DNA of 48,692 bases from Rhizobium sp. Root483D2 (GCF_001426685.1 NZ_LMFB01000001.1:1-48692); one strand, 5' to 3'; counted from the first letter of the stretch, positions 29,235 through 38,588 are shown. The notes: generated from the letters alone by a model not told the origin. A program made the numbers and translations.

Positions 29235-29933
29235 CTAAGCGACCGCCGCCTGCACCGCCTCGATAATCCTTGTCACGGCCGGGTCGTCCGCATGGCCGGC
29301 CTTGCGGGCCCGCACCAGGCAGGCCTGCGACCGCAGCATGATGCCGTCAGACAGGATCTTCAGGTGGTTGGCCTTCAGGGTCGAGCCGGTCGAGGTGATA
29401 TCGACGATGATATCGGCGGAGCCGGAGGCCGGCGCGCCTTCGGTGGCGCCCAGGCTTTCGACGATGCGGTAAAGCTGGATGCCATGCTGGGAGGAGAAGA
29501 ACTGCTGGGTCAGGCGCCAGTATTTGGTGGCGATTGCCAGTCTGCGGCCGTGACGGGCGCGGAAATCGGCGGCAACGTCGCCGAGATCGGCCATCGTATC
29601 CACATCGAGCCAGATTTCCGGGACGGCGACCACGACATCGGCATGGCCGAAACCGAGCCGGGCGCAGAATTCGACGCGGGCATCGGCTTCCGACAGTCCC
29701 TCGCGGATCAGGTCTTCACCGGTGACGCCGAAATCGATCGAGCCTGCGCCGATTTCGCGCGAGATTTCCGATGCGGACAGAAACGCGATCTCGACATCGT
29801 CGAGACCTTCGACGCGGCCGCGATAGGACCGTTCATTGCCGACGGCGACGATTTTCAGGCCTGCCTTTTCGAAAATAGCGGAGGCATCGTCCTTCATCCG
29901 GCCCTTGGAGGGCAGCGCGATGGTGATGGTCAT
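29235..29933 (-). CDS. hisG: ATP phosphoribosyltransferase catalytic subunit, short form
   Basis: First step of histidine biosynthesis: ATP plus PRPP to phosphoribosyl-ATP. The 232-residue form lacks the C-terminal regulatory domain and needs HisZ. Motifs seen: [12 protein letters not shown] at the start, [13 protein letters not shown], and the PRPP-binding [19 protein letters not shown]. It overlaps the upstream hisZ by four bases (ATGA), indicating translational coupling of the two subunits. Confidence 0.95.
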   Translation of the reverse strand: MTITIALPSKGRMKDDASAIFEKAGLKIVAVGNERSYRGRVEGLDDVEIAFLSASEISREIGAGSIDFGVTGEDLIREGLSEADARVEFCARLGFGHADVVVAVPEIWLDVDTMADLGDVAADFRARHGRRLAIATKYWRLTQQFFSSQHGIQLYRIVESLGATEGAPASGSADIIVDITSTGSTLKANHLKILSDGIMLRSQACLVRARKAGHADDPAVTRIIEAVQAAVA

Positions 29934-31087
29934 TGTGCGGCCTCCGGTTTGCGCGTGGCGACGCCGTGCGGCTTGGCAAGCGCCTGTTCCATCCGGTCGA
30001 GCCAGAGCGCGAAGCCAACGGCCGGAATGCGTTCCTTGGCGCCCAACAGCGTCATCAGCCGGTCGAAACGGCCGCCACCGGCCAGCACCGCCGGGGAGCC
30101 CTCGATGGCGATCTCGAACACCATGCCGGTATAATAATCGAGCGGGCGGCCAAAGGCGGCGCGGTAGGCGAGCGCTTTTGCATCGACACCGGCATTGCCG
30201 AGTGCTGCGACGCGGGCATCGAACCGCGACAGGGCGCCATCGAGCGTCAGGCCGGATTTTTCCGCAAATGCAAACAAAGCTGCCGGCGCATCGGCAAGCG
30301 GCATGTTGAGAGAGAGGAATTCGCGTAGGACGGCGAGCGTCCGGCCATCGAGCGCGGTCTTTTCGAGCGCCCGCTTTTCCTTCAGCCGCGCTGCGATTTC
30401 CTTCGGGCTGCGGCTGGCATTGGTGGAATAGCCGGTCGCCTCCATCGTCTCGTCCAGATGGGCAATCAGAGTGGCCTCATCGCCGGACGACAGCAGCGCC
30501 TCGATCTCGGCGCTCAGCCCCGTTACCGGCTGCGGGCGTGAAAGCCGCGTCAACAGCGTGTCGATCTGGGCGGGATTGCCGAAGGCATGGATCAGCCGCT
30601 TCTGCCAGCCGGCGGGCAGGCCGCAGGCGGCAACGACTGCCTCGAACACCGATTGATCGCCCAGCGTCACGTCGAGCTTTTTGCCCGGCAGGCGCGCAGT
30701 CAGGATCGCGATGGCATCGCTGATGGCGCGGGCATCCGCACTTGCCACATCCGTTTCGCCGAGATCCTCGATGCCGGCCTGGTAGAATTCATTAGCCCCT
30801 TCCCGCCGCTGGCGGAAAATCTCGCCGAGATAGGAGTAACGCTGCGGCGTGCCGGTGGCGGTCTCGATATGGCGCAGGCAGACGGGAATGGTGAATTCCG
30901 GCCGCAGGCACAGGCTCTTGCCGGTCTCGCTTTCGGTCATGAAAATACGGCGGCGCAGGTCCTCGCCGGCCATATCGAGGAACGGCTCGGCCGGCTGGAT
31001 GACCGGCGTATCGACACGCAGGGTGCCCAGCCGCTCGAAATCCGCGAGAAGATCAGCGGCAAAGGCTGGAAGGTTGATCAGGGGCAT
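29930..31087 (-). CDS. hisZ: ATP phosphoribosyltransferase regulatory subunit HisZ
   Basis: A histidyl-tRNA synthetase-like protein of 385 residues that has no tRNA-charging role but forms the HisG-HisZ complex and gives histidine feedback control. The core shows [39 protein letters not shown] class II sequence ([33 protein letters not shown]) and [12 protein letters not shown]. It lies between hisS and hisG on the same strand, separated from hisS by a palindromic element. Confidence 0.93.
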   Translation of the reverse strand: MPLINLPAFAADLLADFERLGTLRVDTPVIQPAEPFLDMAGEDLRRRIFMTESETGKSLCLRPEFTIPVCLRHIETATGTPQRYSYLGEIFRQRREGANEFYQAGIEDLGETDVASADARAISDAIAILTARLPGKKLDVTLGDQSVFEAVVAACGLPAGWQKRLIHAFGNPAQIDTLLTRLSRPQPVTGLSAEIEALLSSGDEATLIAHLDETMEATGYSTNASRSPKEIAARLKEKRALEKTALDGRTLAVLREFLSLNMPLADAPAALFAFAEKSGLTLDGALSRFDARVAALGNAGVDAKALAYRAAFGRPLDYYTGMVFEIAIEGSPAVLAGGGRFDRLMTLLGAKERIPAVGFALWLDRMEQALAKPHGVATRKPEAAQ

Positions 31088-31118
31088 GGGGAATAGACCT
31101 TACAATTGAGGCAGGCAT

Positions 31119-31262
31119 ACCCCCCTCTGTCACTCCGTGACATCTCCCCCTCAAGGGGGGAGATTGGCCGCATGTTTTGTGCCTCCCTTGCAAGAGGCGT
31201 AAGGGAAAAGAACACTCTCCCCCCTTGAGGGGGAGATGTCAGCAACGCTGACAGAGGGGGGT
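31119..31262. repeat. Long inverted-repeat element, family B copy 2 (hisS-hisZ gap)
   Basis: Left arm 31119-31163 and right arm 31216-31262 are inverted copies related to those at 19331-19461 and 38589-38733. Shared blocks are CCCCCCTCTGTC and CATCTCCCCCTCAAGGGGGG. Small internal hairpins (TGTCACTCCGTGACA left; TGTCAGCAACGCTGACA right) differ in sequence but keep pairing. It fills the gap between the hisS stop and hisZ start and would be transcribed with the operon. Confidence 0.85.
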
Positions 31263-31277
31263 TCACGCGCCTCACGT

Positions 31278-32888
31278 TCAAATGTCCTTGCTGGCCCGCG
31301 CCCGGTCTTCCGCCTGCCCGGCCAGCATTTCGCGCACCTTGGCAACGAGGTCTGTCTCCGGCACCGAGACCTGGGCGACGCGGGCTTCGCGCCATGCCGT
31401 GTTGTCCTCGATCTCGCCGGACAGGCGCTTGCCCTCGATCAGGTCCTTGATCTGCACCAATCCCTGCGCGCGTTCGTCGCCGCCCTGAATGATGGCGAGC
31501 GGCGAGCCGCGGCGGTCGGCATATTTCAGCTGGTCGCCAAAGTTCTTCTTGTTGCCCTGGTACATTTCGGCGCGGATACCGGCATGGCGCAGCGCCTGGG
31601 TGAACTGCTGGTATTTGCCGAGGCTCTCAATATCGCGGTCCATGACGCAGACGACGACCGGGGCGATCACCTCTTCCATGCCGAGCTTGCCGAGGTTCTT
31701 CAGCGCCGTCATCAGGCGCGAGACGCCGATGGAAAAGCCCGTTGCCGGAACCGGCTGGCCCATGAAGCGCGAGACCAGGCCATCATAACGGCCACCGCCG
31801 CCGACCGAGCCGAACACGACCTTTTCGCCCTTTTCGTTGGTAACGGCAAACAAAAGTTCAGCCTCATAAACGGGACCTGTGTAATATTCGAGCCCACGAA
31901 TAACAGAGGGGTCCAGCTTTATTCTTTCAACATTACGCGAGCCATTTTTTACATACCCCGCAAACGCAGCGAGCTTGTGAATAGTAATAAGTTCTTCCAC
32001 ACCCTCCGACAAAGCCGAATTAGTCCCTAAAGCAGCGAATCCTTGCCGCACTTGGTCATATTGTGCTTCAGCAATATCAGGCCTTAAAGATAAGAACCGT
32101 GCAGCGTCCGGAAAATATGCTTCAGCGATCCTGATTGCAAACTCGTGAAATCGCCCCAAATCATGAATTTGGCTGTCTGAAAGTTGAGCGCCTTTTGTGA
32201 AGTCACCACTTTCATCCTTGCGGCCGTTACCTAGCAATTTGGCGACATCTTCCCAAGAAAACTTATCGAGCTTATCTAAAGAACGGAGTACGATCACGCG
32301 GCGTCCCGCATTCTCATCCCCACCAAGGCCGATGGCCTCGAGCACGCCGTCGAGGACCTTGCGGTTATTGACCCGGATCACATAATCCCCACGCGCAATG
32401 CCGAGCGCTTCCATCGTATCGGCCATCATCATGCACATTTCGGCGTCCGCCTGGACGCCGGCAGCGCCGACCGTATCGGCGTCGAACTGCATGAACTGGC
32501 GGAAGCGGCCGGGGCCGGGCTTTTCGTTGCGGAAGACATAGCCGGCGCGGTAGGTGCGGTAGGGCAGCTGGATATCGTTGAAATTTTCCGCGACATGACG
32601 GGCAAGCGGCGCCGTCAGGTCGTAGCGGGCGCTCATCCACTGCTCGTCATCGTCCTGCAGCGAAAACACGCCTTCGTTAGGGCGGTCGCTGTCGGGCAGG
32701 AATTTTCCGAGCGCATCGGTATATTCGAACAGCGGCGTTTCGACAGGATCGAAACCGTAGCGCTCGTAGACTTCGCGGATCTTTGCGGTCATCTCGTCGA
32801 CGGCGCGGATATCGGCGGCGGAGCGATCGACGAAACCGCGCGGCAGGCGGGCTTTGAGCTTCTGTGGCTTCTTCTTTTTGTCGTTCAT
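31278..32888 (-). CDS. hisS: Histidyl-tRNA synthetase with low-GC insertion-domain patch
   Basis: Charges tRNA-His; class II synthetase of 536 residues, somewhat longer than the roughly 500 usual in rhizobia. Motif 2 [14 protein letters not shown] (residues 120-133), HisA-type RGLEYYTG (331-338) and motif 3 FSIGVSRLM are all present, so it should be active. From about residue 190 to 346 (31850-32320) the DNA changes: a hand count over 31921-32280 gives 162 G/C of 360 (45%), against about 70% in 31741-31800, and codon endings shift to A/T. This patch matches the insertion domain between motif 2 and the HisA region, which in relatives has a different sequence (ending ...GYGxDRIKIDPSVVRG). The likely explanation is recombination with a divergent hisS. 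Confidence 0.95.
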   Translation of the reverse strand: MNDKKKKPQKLKARLPRGFVDRSAADIRAVDEMTAKIREVYERYGFDPVETPLFEYTDALGKFLPDSDRPNEGVFSLQDDDEQWMSARYDLTAPLARHVAENFNDIQLPYRTYRAGYVFRNEKPGPGRFRQFMQFDADTVGAAGVQADAEMCMMMADTMEALGIARGDYVIRVNNRKVLDGVLEAIGLGGDENAGRRVIVLRSLDKLDKFSWEDVAKLLGNGRKDESGDFTKGAQLSDSQIHDLGRFHEFAIRIAEAYFPDAARFLSLRPDIAEAQYDQVRQGFAALGTNSALSEGVEELITIHKLAAFAGYVKNGSRNVERIKLDPSVIRGLEYYTGPVYEAELLFAVTNEKGEKVVFGSVGGGGRYDGLVSRFMGQPVPATGFSIGVSRLMTALKNLGKLGMEEVIAPVVVCVMDRDIESLGKYQQFTQALRHAGIRAEMYQGNKKNFGDQLKYADRRGSPLAIIQGGDERAQGLVQIKDLIEGKRLSGEIEDNTAWREARVAQVSVPETDLVAKVREMLAGQAEDRARASKDI

Positions 32889-33470
32889 GGCAACAGCACT
32901 TTCAGCGTCGACCGGTCCTGCCGATCCGTCATGGGAATTGGCGCTTTCCCTATCCGATCAAGGCCAAGGCGGCAAGTCTTTGCGCCGCTGGCAGCCTATC
33001 CAGGCCCTTAGCCAAGCCATGAATAATGACGCCCCCGACCACCATTGCCTCTGACGCGGGAACGGGAGCGCGGGATGCCGCCAACCAACGCCCCTGCCCC
33101 GGATGGGAAACAGCCGCGCCCGGTTCCTCTATGTCATGCACCGGCCCGCCTGACATTGCCGGTCTGGCTCGACCGGAAATAGCACTTGAACACGTTTTTT
33201 CATGAAATCAGGAGTTGTACATGGCAATTTTTATGGGTTAAAGAAAGGACCGATATTCTCCCGCCGCCGTTTGTGCGACGGCATTGCCAGACTATTTTCT
33301 TGACGACGATGAAGACCAATTTCGACCGCCTGCATAATGGCGGCAAATCCGTCATCCGGCGCATGTCCACCTGCCGGCAAGGCCCTCTTTGATGGTGGCC
33401 CGAAACGCGCAATGGACCTGTCTCAGACCTGAAAATTCCGCGCGCAGGCGGCCATTGAAGATGGAAGAGC
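32889..33470. other. Intergenic region upstream of PAS-like copy 2 and hisS
   Basis: About 580 bases separating divergent hisS and the second PAS-like gene. No convincing gene, RNA or riboswitch is seen; frames here lack family features. A ribosome-site-like AGGAG with a six-codon frame (MAIFMG) lies at about 33211-33241 and is probably chance. Promoters for both genes should be here. Confidence 0.45.
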
Positions 33471-33872
33471 ATGCTCAGATTCGTGAAACCCGGCTTCGGT
33501 ACGATCCTTCCCGAGGACGCGCGCGCCCATGAGGAATGGGTCGCCGAACTGACGGCGCATGACTATGTAATGGAGAGCTGGCACTGCGATCTCTCCAGCG
33601 GCATTTTCCGGCTCGGCAAGATCGGCCAGCGTGTTCATGCGCTGGAACACAGCGTTTGCGGACTGTTGGACATCATCCGCGCCTATGCGGACAACCACCG
33701 CAAAATCGTGCTCAGCATTCTGGAAGAGGCAACGTCGTCCGCCTCATCCTTTTGTTATTGCACGCAGAGTTCCAAAGGCCCGCTGTACTGCATCGGTACA
33801 TCCTCGATCAACGCAGCCGATGCCAGCGGGCGGATGCAGGGGGTTTTCGCGTTTTCAAACGCGGCAATCTGA
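33471..33872 (+). CDS. Small stand-alone PAS-like protein, copy 2
   Basis: A 133-residue protein without a recognised output domain and homologous to 25950-26420. The shared core is WHCDLSSGIFRLG (37-49), SVCGLLDII, EEATSSASSFCY, GPLYCIGTS and GRMQGVFAF. Secondary structure reads as a PAS-like beta-alpha-beta fold. Conserved cysteines are at about 63, 95 and 107. A GGAAG ribosome site precedes the ATG. No partner kinase or cyclase is next to it. Function unknown. Confidence 0.65.
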   Translation: MLRFVKPGFGTILPEDARAHEEWVAELTAHDYVMESWHCDLSSGIFRLGKIGQRVHALEHSVCGLLDIIRAYADNHRKIVLSILEEATSSASSFCYCTQSSKGPLYCIGTSSINAADASGRMQGVFAFSNAAI

Positions 33873-34012
33873 CGGCGAGACGCTGATGGCGCGCATTGCG
33901 GGTCATGAGAGCGCTGGAACCGGTCTGCAACAGCAAAAACCCATGCTTTTGAGGGATGTTGACCGCAGGCGGCCTTGGGCACATAATTTCCTCCAGTGCG
34001 TGGGAGGACGTC

Positions 34013-34231
34013 ATGAAGGTATTCAAGAATATCGCAGGCATCGTCATCATCTTGCTTGGCGGGTTGTGGATCCTGCAAGGGTCCAACATCATTCCCGGCA
34101 TGGCCATGTCCGGCAGCGGCGAATGGCTGGTGATCGGCGCCATGCTGGTGATCTTCGCCATCGGGCTGCTCTACCAGAACAACCGTCCGAAAACCCGGAT
34201 ACACGGCATGCCGGGCGACGATCTGTTGTAA
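34013..34231 (+). CDS. Small two-span membrane protein
   Basis: A 72-residue protein with two hydrophobic segments (FKNIAGIVIILLGGLWILQG and GEWLVIGAMLVIFAIGLLY) and a short basic C-terminus. A good GGGAGG ribosome site precedes the ATG at 34013. Small conserved inner-membrane proteins of this look are common in rhizobia; the function is unknown. Confidence 0.6.
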   Translation: MKVFKNIAGIVIILLGGLWILQGSNIIPGMAMSGSGEWLVIGAMLVIFAIGLLYQNNRPKTRIHGMPGDDLL

Positions 34232-34269
34232 AGACAGTCAACCGCCGGGGCGCCGTTGCACAGCACCCG

Positions 34270-34899
34270 TCAGGGCCGCACGAACGCGCGGCGCAGGTCC
34301 TCGATGCGGCTGCGGCAGTAGCAGCCTTCGATATGGTCGTTGACAAGGCCCATTGCCTGCATGAAAGCGTAGATCGTGGTCGGACCGACGAAGGTCCAGC
34401 CGCGCTTTTTCAGGTCCTTGGAGATCGCGGTCGAGGTCGGCGTGGTCGGGTTGGCGGCGATCGCTTCCCAGGTGACAGTTTTGGGCCGCTCATTGCCACC
34501 CGGCTCATAGCTCCAGAAATAGCGCGCCAGCGACCCGAACTCGGCTTTCAGTGCCTGCGCCCGTCTGGCATTGTTGATGGTCGAGACGATCTTGCCGCGA
34601 TGGCGCACGATCCCGGCATCGCCCAGGCAACGGGCGATATCCTCTTCGCCAAACCCTGCCACCACATCGAAATCAAACCCGGCAAAGGCTGAGCGAAACG
34701 CTTCGCGCTTGCGCAGGATGGTGAGCCAGGAGAGGCCGGACTGGAAGCCTTCCAGGCAGATCTTCTCAAACAGCCTGATATCATCGGCCATCGGCTTGCC
34801 CCATTCCTCGTCATGGTAGCGCTGATAATCCGCCAGATTGGCATGCCAGGCGCAGCGATCCCTGCCGTCCTCCCCGGTGATGATGCCCTTTGCCGTCAC
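34270..34899 (-). CDS. tag: DNA-3-methyladenine glycosylase I
   Basis: Removes 3-methyladenine from alkylated DNA (base excision repair). The 209-residue product has the zinc-binding pattern CAW...YQRYHDEEWG at the start and NDHIEGCYCR at the end (Cys-His and His-Cys ligands), and the core GFQSGLSWLTILRKREAFR. GTG at 34899 is chosen for GGGAG upstream; the longer frame has no family match at its start. Confidence 0.93.
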   Translation of the reverse strand: MTAKGIITGEDGRDRCAWHANLADYQRYHDEEWGKPMADDIRLFEKICLEGFQSGLSWLTILRKREAFRSAFAGFDFDVVAGFGEEDIARCLGDAGIVRHRGKIVSTINNARRAQALKAEFGSLARYFWSYEPGGNERPKTVTWEAIAANPTTPTSTAISKDLKKRGWTFVGPTTIYAFMQAMGLVNDHIEGCYCRSRIEDLRRAFVRP

Positions 34900-35192
34900 G
34901 CGTTTCTCCCTGAGTTCTTTCGATACCCACAACAACACGGCCCGCCGTGAACGCGCCGCACTGCGGTTTACCAATTGCCAACCATAGTCCTAAAGCCCGC
35001 GATAACCCTACCCAAAGCTTTATCCGGCCAAGCGGCCTTTCATGAACCGGCATTTACCATTCGGTTGCTGCCGGATGCCACGATCTTTCCATTCCGCCAG
35101 TTCTTTTATTGGCGTCCGCAAGGCTCGTCACCCGCATATCCTGCGGACGGCGAAGCCATGAGATAGTCCGGCGAAAGGTAGTGAACCGTCCG

Positions 35193-35954
35193 ATGTTGAA
35201 GAAAACCCTGATCCTTGCCACATCCGTGCTGGTCGCGCTCACCAGTCTTGCCGAGGCGCAGGACCGGTACCAGAACCGGCCGCCCGTTGTCATCAGCCCG
35301 GACCTTACCGCCCCCTGGGTGACCCAGCTCGGCGGCACGCCCGATCGTGTCGTCTATCGCCAGCAGCGGCCTATCGCAGTGGAGCCGCAGGGCGCCACCC
35401 GAAAACAATATCTGTTCCAGAGGCGCGTGCAGCGCTCCGGCGCAGGCGTCGCGCAGCCCGTCGCAATGACGCGCGCCCAGCGTCCGGTGCGCCAGATGGA
35501 TCCGCAATTCCTGCCACAGACCGTTGCCTATGACAGCAAGGAAAAGGCCGGCACGATCGTCATCGATACAAACAACCGCTTCCTCTACCTGGTCACCGGC
35601 AATGGCGAGGCCCGGCGCTACGGCGTCGGCGTCGGCAAGCCCGGTTTCGAATGGGCCGGCGCCCATAAGGTGACCCGCAAGGCCGAGTGGCCGAACTGGA
35701 CGCCGCCTGCCGAAATGCGGGCGCGCGAAGCGGCCAAGGGGCATTTCCTGCCGGTGAGCATGAGCGGCGGCCCGGAAAATCCGCTGGGTGCGCGCGCCAT
35801 GTATCTGGGCTCGACGCTCTACCGCATCCACGGCACCAATGCGCCCTGGACAATCGGTTATGCCGTTTCGTCGGGCTGCATCCGCATGCGCAACGAGGAT
35901 GTCACCGACCTCTACGAGCGCGTGAAGGTCGGCACCAAGGTCATCGTCATCTAA
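35193..35954 (+). CDS. Secreted L,D-transpeptidase (YkuD/ErfK family), copy 1
   Basis: A 253-residue periplasmic enzyme that makes 3-3 crosslinks in peptidoglycan or attaches outer-membrane proteins to it. It has a signal peptide (MLKKTLILATSVLVALTSLAEA, cut near AEA-Q), a linker rich in Gln/Arg/Pro, and a YkuD domain with HGTNAPWTIG (His about 213) and SSGCIRM (catalytic Cys about 229). Paralogue of the next gene, 168 bases downstream, with nearly the same HGTNxPWTIG and SSGCIRM. ATG at 35193; a GTG at 35181 is also possible. Confidence 0.9.
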   Translation: MLKKTLILATSVLVALTSLAEAQDRYQNRPPVVISPDLTAPWVTQLGGTPDRVVYRQQRPIAVEPQGATRKQYLFQRRVQRSGAGVAQPVAMTRAQRPVRQMDPQFLPQTVAYDSKEKAGTIVIDTNNRFLYLVTGNGEARRYGVGVGKPGFEWAGAHKVTRKAEWPNWTPPAEMRAREAAKGHFLPVSMSGGPENPLGARAMYLGSTLYRIHGTNAPWTIGYAVSSGCIRMRNEDVTDLYERVKVGTKVIVI

Positions 35955-35967
35955 GCCAAAGCTTACC

Positions 35968-35998
35968 TGCCGGAGGGCCACAACGTGGCCTTTCGGCA
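35968..35998 (+). terminator. Stable hairpin after first L,D-transpeptidase
   Basis: TGCCGGAGGGCCAC (35968-35981) pairs along 14 positions with GTGGCCTTTCGGCA (35985-35998), two of them G-T, around an AAC loop. No T-run follows, so it may be a weak terminator or an mRNA 3' stabiliser. Confidence 0.55.
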
Positions 35999-36122
35999 AC
36001 AGCGGTTCCCTGGGTGACAGCCCGATCGATCACAATTGCCCTAACCTGAACCCATAAGACTTGCGTAATACGCGATATTGAATAGCGTTTCGCAGCTTGG
36101 GACCGGATGAGGGATATTGCCT

Positions 36123-36812
36123 ATGAACTCTACGTTTAACACATTGGCCGCGATCGGACTTGCGGCTGCGGTTGCTTTTGGTGCCTCCAGCGCATCGGCT
36201 TTCATGCCGGGCGAGCCCGCCGCAAAGCCGGGCTCCGATGTCACGATGGTGGCGATGGAACGCAAGCCCGCGCAGAAATTCTGGCGCACCAAGGTGCGGC
36301 TGAGCACGGATGAGGCGCCCGGCACCATCATCGTCGATACCAACAACAAGTATCTCTATTATATCGAAGGCCCGAACCGGGCGACCCGCTACGGCATCGG
36401 CGTCGGCCGCGAAGGCTTCGGCTGGTCCGGCGTCGTCAAGGTGCAGCGCAAGGCGGAATGGCCGGGCTGGACGCCGCCGAAGGAAATGATCGCCCGCGAG
36501 CGCAAGAAGGGCCATATTCTTCCGGCCTACCAGGAAGGCGGCATCGACAACCCGCTCGGCGCCCGCGCGCTCTATCTCTACAAGGGCGGCAACGATTCCG
36601 GCTTCCGCATCCACGGCACCAACCAGCCCTGGACGATCGGCCTCAACATGTCGTCGGGCTGCATCCGCATGATGAACAAGGATGTCGAGCACCTCTACCA
36701 GCGCGCCTCGATCGGCACCAAGGTCATCGTCGTCGGCCCCGGCAACAAGCAGGGCGCCGTCTCCTTCGACGACCGCGGCCTCGATCTGCTGCGGACGATT
36801 TTTGGCGGTTGA
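36123..36812 (+). CDS. Secreted L,D-transpeptidase (YkuD/ErfK family), copy 2
   Basis: A 229-residue periplasmic L,D-transpeptidase. Signal peptide up to SASA-F (about residue 26), then TIIVDTNNKYLYYIEGPN, the WPGWTPPKEM motif, GTNQPWTIG with His about 164 and SSGCIRM with Cys about 180. It resembles copy 1 across the whole catalytic domain (shared RKAEWPxWTPPxEM, NPLGARA, SSGCIRM), so the pair arose by tandem duplication. ATG at 36123 chosen; GAGGGA lies upstream. Confidence 0.92.
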   Translation: MNSTFNTLAAIGLAAAVAFGASSASAFMPGEPAAKPGSDVTMVAMERKPAQKFWRTKVRLSTDEAPGTIIVDTNNKYLYYIEGPNRATRYGIGVGREGFGWSGVVKVQRKAEWPGWTPPKEMIARERKKGHILPAYQEGGIDNPLGARALYLYKGGNDSGFRIHGTNQPWTIGLNMSSGCIRMMNKDVEHLYQRASIGTKVIVVGPGNKQGAVSFDDRGLDLLRTIFGG

Positions 36813-36870
36813 GGGGACCGCGGTCTTGCCTGCCGTGAGGGATATGTTCCGGTAGAAACGGAGCGTGCCG

Positions 36871-36921
36871 CCCCCTCATCCGGCCCTACGGGCCACCTTC
36901 TCCCCGCTGGGGAGAAGAGGG
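36871..36921. repeat. Short branched palindrome, family A copy 2
   Basis: Sequence CCCCCTCATCCGGCCCTACG...CTCCCCGCTGGGGAG matches the element at 19501-19552 over its length with a few changes. Outer arms plus two inner hairpins (GGCCCTACGGGCC; CTCCCCGCTGGGGAG) are kept; one outer base pair is lost. Confidence 0.75.
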
Positions 36922-36926
36922 AATTC

Positions 36927-37065
36927 CACCTCCCCCTTGAGGGGGGAGGTCGCGACATCGTCGCGGGTGGGGGTGACACACCGCGAGTGCCATTGGTCAT
37001 TGTATAGGCCGTGGATCACCCCACCCCGGCGCTTTGCGCCGACCCTCCCCCTCAAGGCGAGGGTG
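36927..37065. repeat. 139-base structured repeat, family C copy 1
   Basis: One of two tandem copies of 139 bases. It is itself a long imperfect inverted repeat: the start CACCTCCCCCTTGAGGGGGG is mirrored by the end CCCCCTCAAGGCGAGGGTG. The copy at 37101-37239 differs at about nine positions by hand count. Confidence 0.85.
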
Positions 37066-37100
37066 TCAAAAGCCTGCCGAAAAGCTGACGGCCGGTCTCC

Positions 37101-37239
37101 CACCTCCCCCTTGAGGGGGGAGGTCGCGGCGCAGTCGCGGGTGGGGGTGACACACCGCGAGTGCCAGTGGTCATTGTATATGCCGTGGGTCACCCCACCC
37201 CGGCGCTTTGCGCCGACCCTCCCCCTCAAGGGGCGGGTG
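37101..37239. repeat. 139-base structured repeat, family C copy 2, overlapping glcF stop
   Basis: Second tandem copy, separated from the first by 35 unique bases. Its right end covers 37226-37239, so it supplies the last codons (...PPAP) and TGA stop of glcF. The insertion has therefore reset the glcF C-terminus. Confidence 0.85.
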
Positions 37240-38533
37240 GAATTTCTGTAGGGCGTTCGCCGCCGTAGGCCCAGTCTAAAAGTTCTACCGTGTGCAGGAT
37301 CGGCATGGTGGTGCCGGTGGCGATCTGGGTGATGCAGCCGATATTGCCGGTGGCGATGATGTCGGCTTTGGTGGCCTCGATATTTTTCACCTTGCGGGCC
37401 TTTAGCGTTGCCGAGATTTCCGGTTGCAGGATGTTGTAGGTGCCGGCCGAGCCGCAGCAGAGATGGCCCTCGGCCGGATCGCGGACGGTGAAGCCTGCAT
37501 TGCGCAACAGGAGTTTCGGCGCCATCGTGATCTTCTGGCCGTGCTGCATCGAGCAGGCGGAATGATAGGCGACGGTCAGGGTTTTCGGCTCCAGGCGCGG
37601 CAGCTCGAGCGTTGCCAGATATTCGGTGATATCCTTGGCAAACGCCGAGACCCGCGCAGCCTTGTCCGCATAGGCCGGATCGAGCCTCAGCATATGGCCG
37701 TAATCCTTGATGGTGGTGCCGCAGCCCGATGCGGTGATGATGATGGCATCAAGCCCGCCCGTGTCGGCAGCCTTGATCCAGACATCGACATTGCGGCGCG
37801 CAGCCGCAAGCGCCTGTTCCTCGCGGCCCATATGATGCACCAGCGCGCCGCAACACCCCTCGCCGTCCGGCACCACGACCTCGACGCCAAGCCGCGTCAA
37901 CAGCCGGATGGCCGCCTCGTTGATACCGGGCTTCAGCACCGGCTGGGCGCAGCCCGTCAGGATCGCGACCCGGCCGCGCTTTTCGCTTTGGGCGGCACGG
38001 ATGCCGGGCGCGGACGCGGTGGAGGCAGATGCGATCTCCGATGGTGCCAGATCGAGCATGACGCCGAAGGTCTTGAAAAACGGCACGCGCTTCATCGCGG
38101 CCGCAAGCGGCCGTCCCAGCCGTGCCGCCTTCAAGGCCAGCCGGAACCTTGCCGGATAGGGCAGAACCGCCGCGAGCACGCTGCGCACCAGACGGTCTTT
38201 CAAGGGACGCTTGTAGGTCTGCTCGATATGGACGCGGGCGTGGTCGACCAGATGCATGTAATTGACGCCGGACGGACAGGTGGTCATGCAGGCAAGGCAG
38301 GACAGGCAGCGGTCGATATGGGTGACCACTTCCTCATCGGCCGGGCGGCCGTTTTCCAGCATGTCCTTGATCAGGTAAATCCGGCCGCGCGGGCTGTCGA
38401 GTTCGTTGCCGAGCGTCACATAGGTCGGACAGGTCGCGGTGCAGAAGCCGCAATGCACGCATTTGCGCAGGATCCCCTCGGATTCAGCGACATGCGGATC
38501 GGTGAGCTGGGCGGGGGTGAAGTTGGTCTGCAT
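37226..38533 (-). CDS. glcF: Glycolate oxidase iron-sulfur subunit GlcF
   Basis: Membrane-associated Fe-S subunit of glycolate oxidase (GlcDEF), which oxidises glycolate to glyoxylate and feeds electrons to the respiratory chain. The 435-residue protein has two 4Fe-4S motifs, CVHCGFCTATCP (Cys 25, 28, 31, 35) and CLSCLACMTTCP (76, 79, 82, 86), and two CCG domains (GEGCCGALVHHMG; GHLCCGSAGTYN). Its last residues come from an intergenic repeat element. It is third in the operon, 223 bases after glcE with a palindrome between. Confidence 0.95.
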   Translation of the reverse strand: MQTNFTPAQLTDPHVAESEGILRKCVHCGFCTATCPTYVTLGNELDSPRGRIYLIKDMLENGRPADEEVVTHIDRCLSCLACMTTCPSGVNYMHLVDHARVHIEQTYKRPLKDRLVRSVLAAVLPYPARFRLALKAARLGRPLAAAMKRVPFFKTFGVMLDLAPSEIASASTASAPGIRAAQSEKRGRVAILTGCAQPVLKPGINEAAIRLLTRLGVEVVVPDGEGCCGALVHHMGREEQALAAARRNVDVWIKAADTGGLDAIIITASGCGTTIKDYGHMLRLDPAYADKAARVSAFAKDITEYLATLELPRLEPKTLTVAYHSACSMQHGQKITMAPKLLLRNAGFTVRDPAEGHLCCGSAGTYNILQPEISATLKARKVKNIEATKADIIATGNIGCITQIATGTTMPILHTVELLDWAYGGERPTEIPPAP

Positions 38534-38588
38534 CAGGTGGCATGCTCCGGATTTGGGCCTTCGTTCGGCCCGGAATTTTCGGACGCAT

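Noticed and set aside
31278..32888. hisS as a pseudogene because of the odd middle segment
   Set aside because: The frame is unbroken and motifs 2, 3 and the HisA region are intact.
33186..33392. Short frames between hisS and PAS-like copy 2
   Set aside because: No family features or ribosome site; sequence reads like intergenic DNA.
36927..37239. Possible CRISPR array from the tandem repeats
   Set aside because: Only two 139-base copies with internal palindromes; no short evenly spaced repeats and no cas genes.
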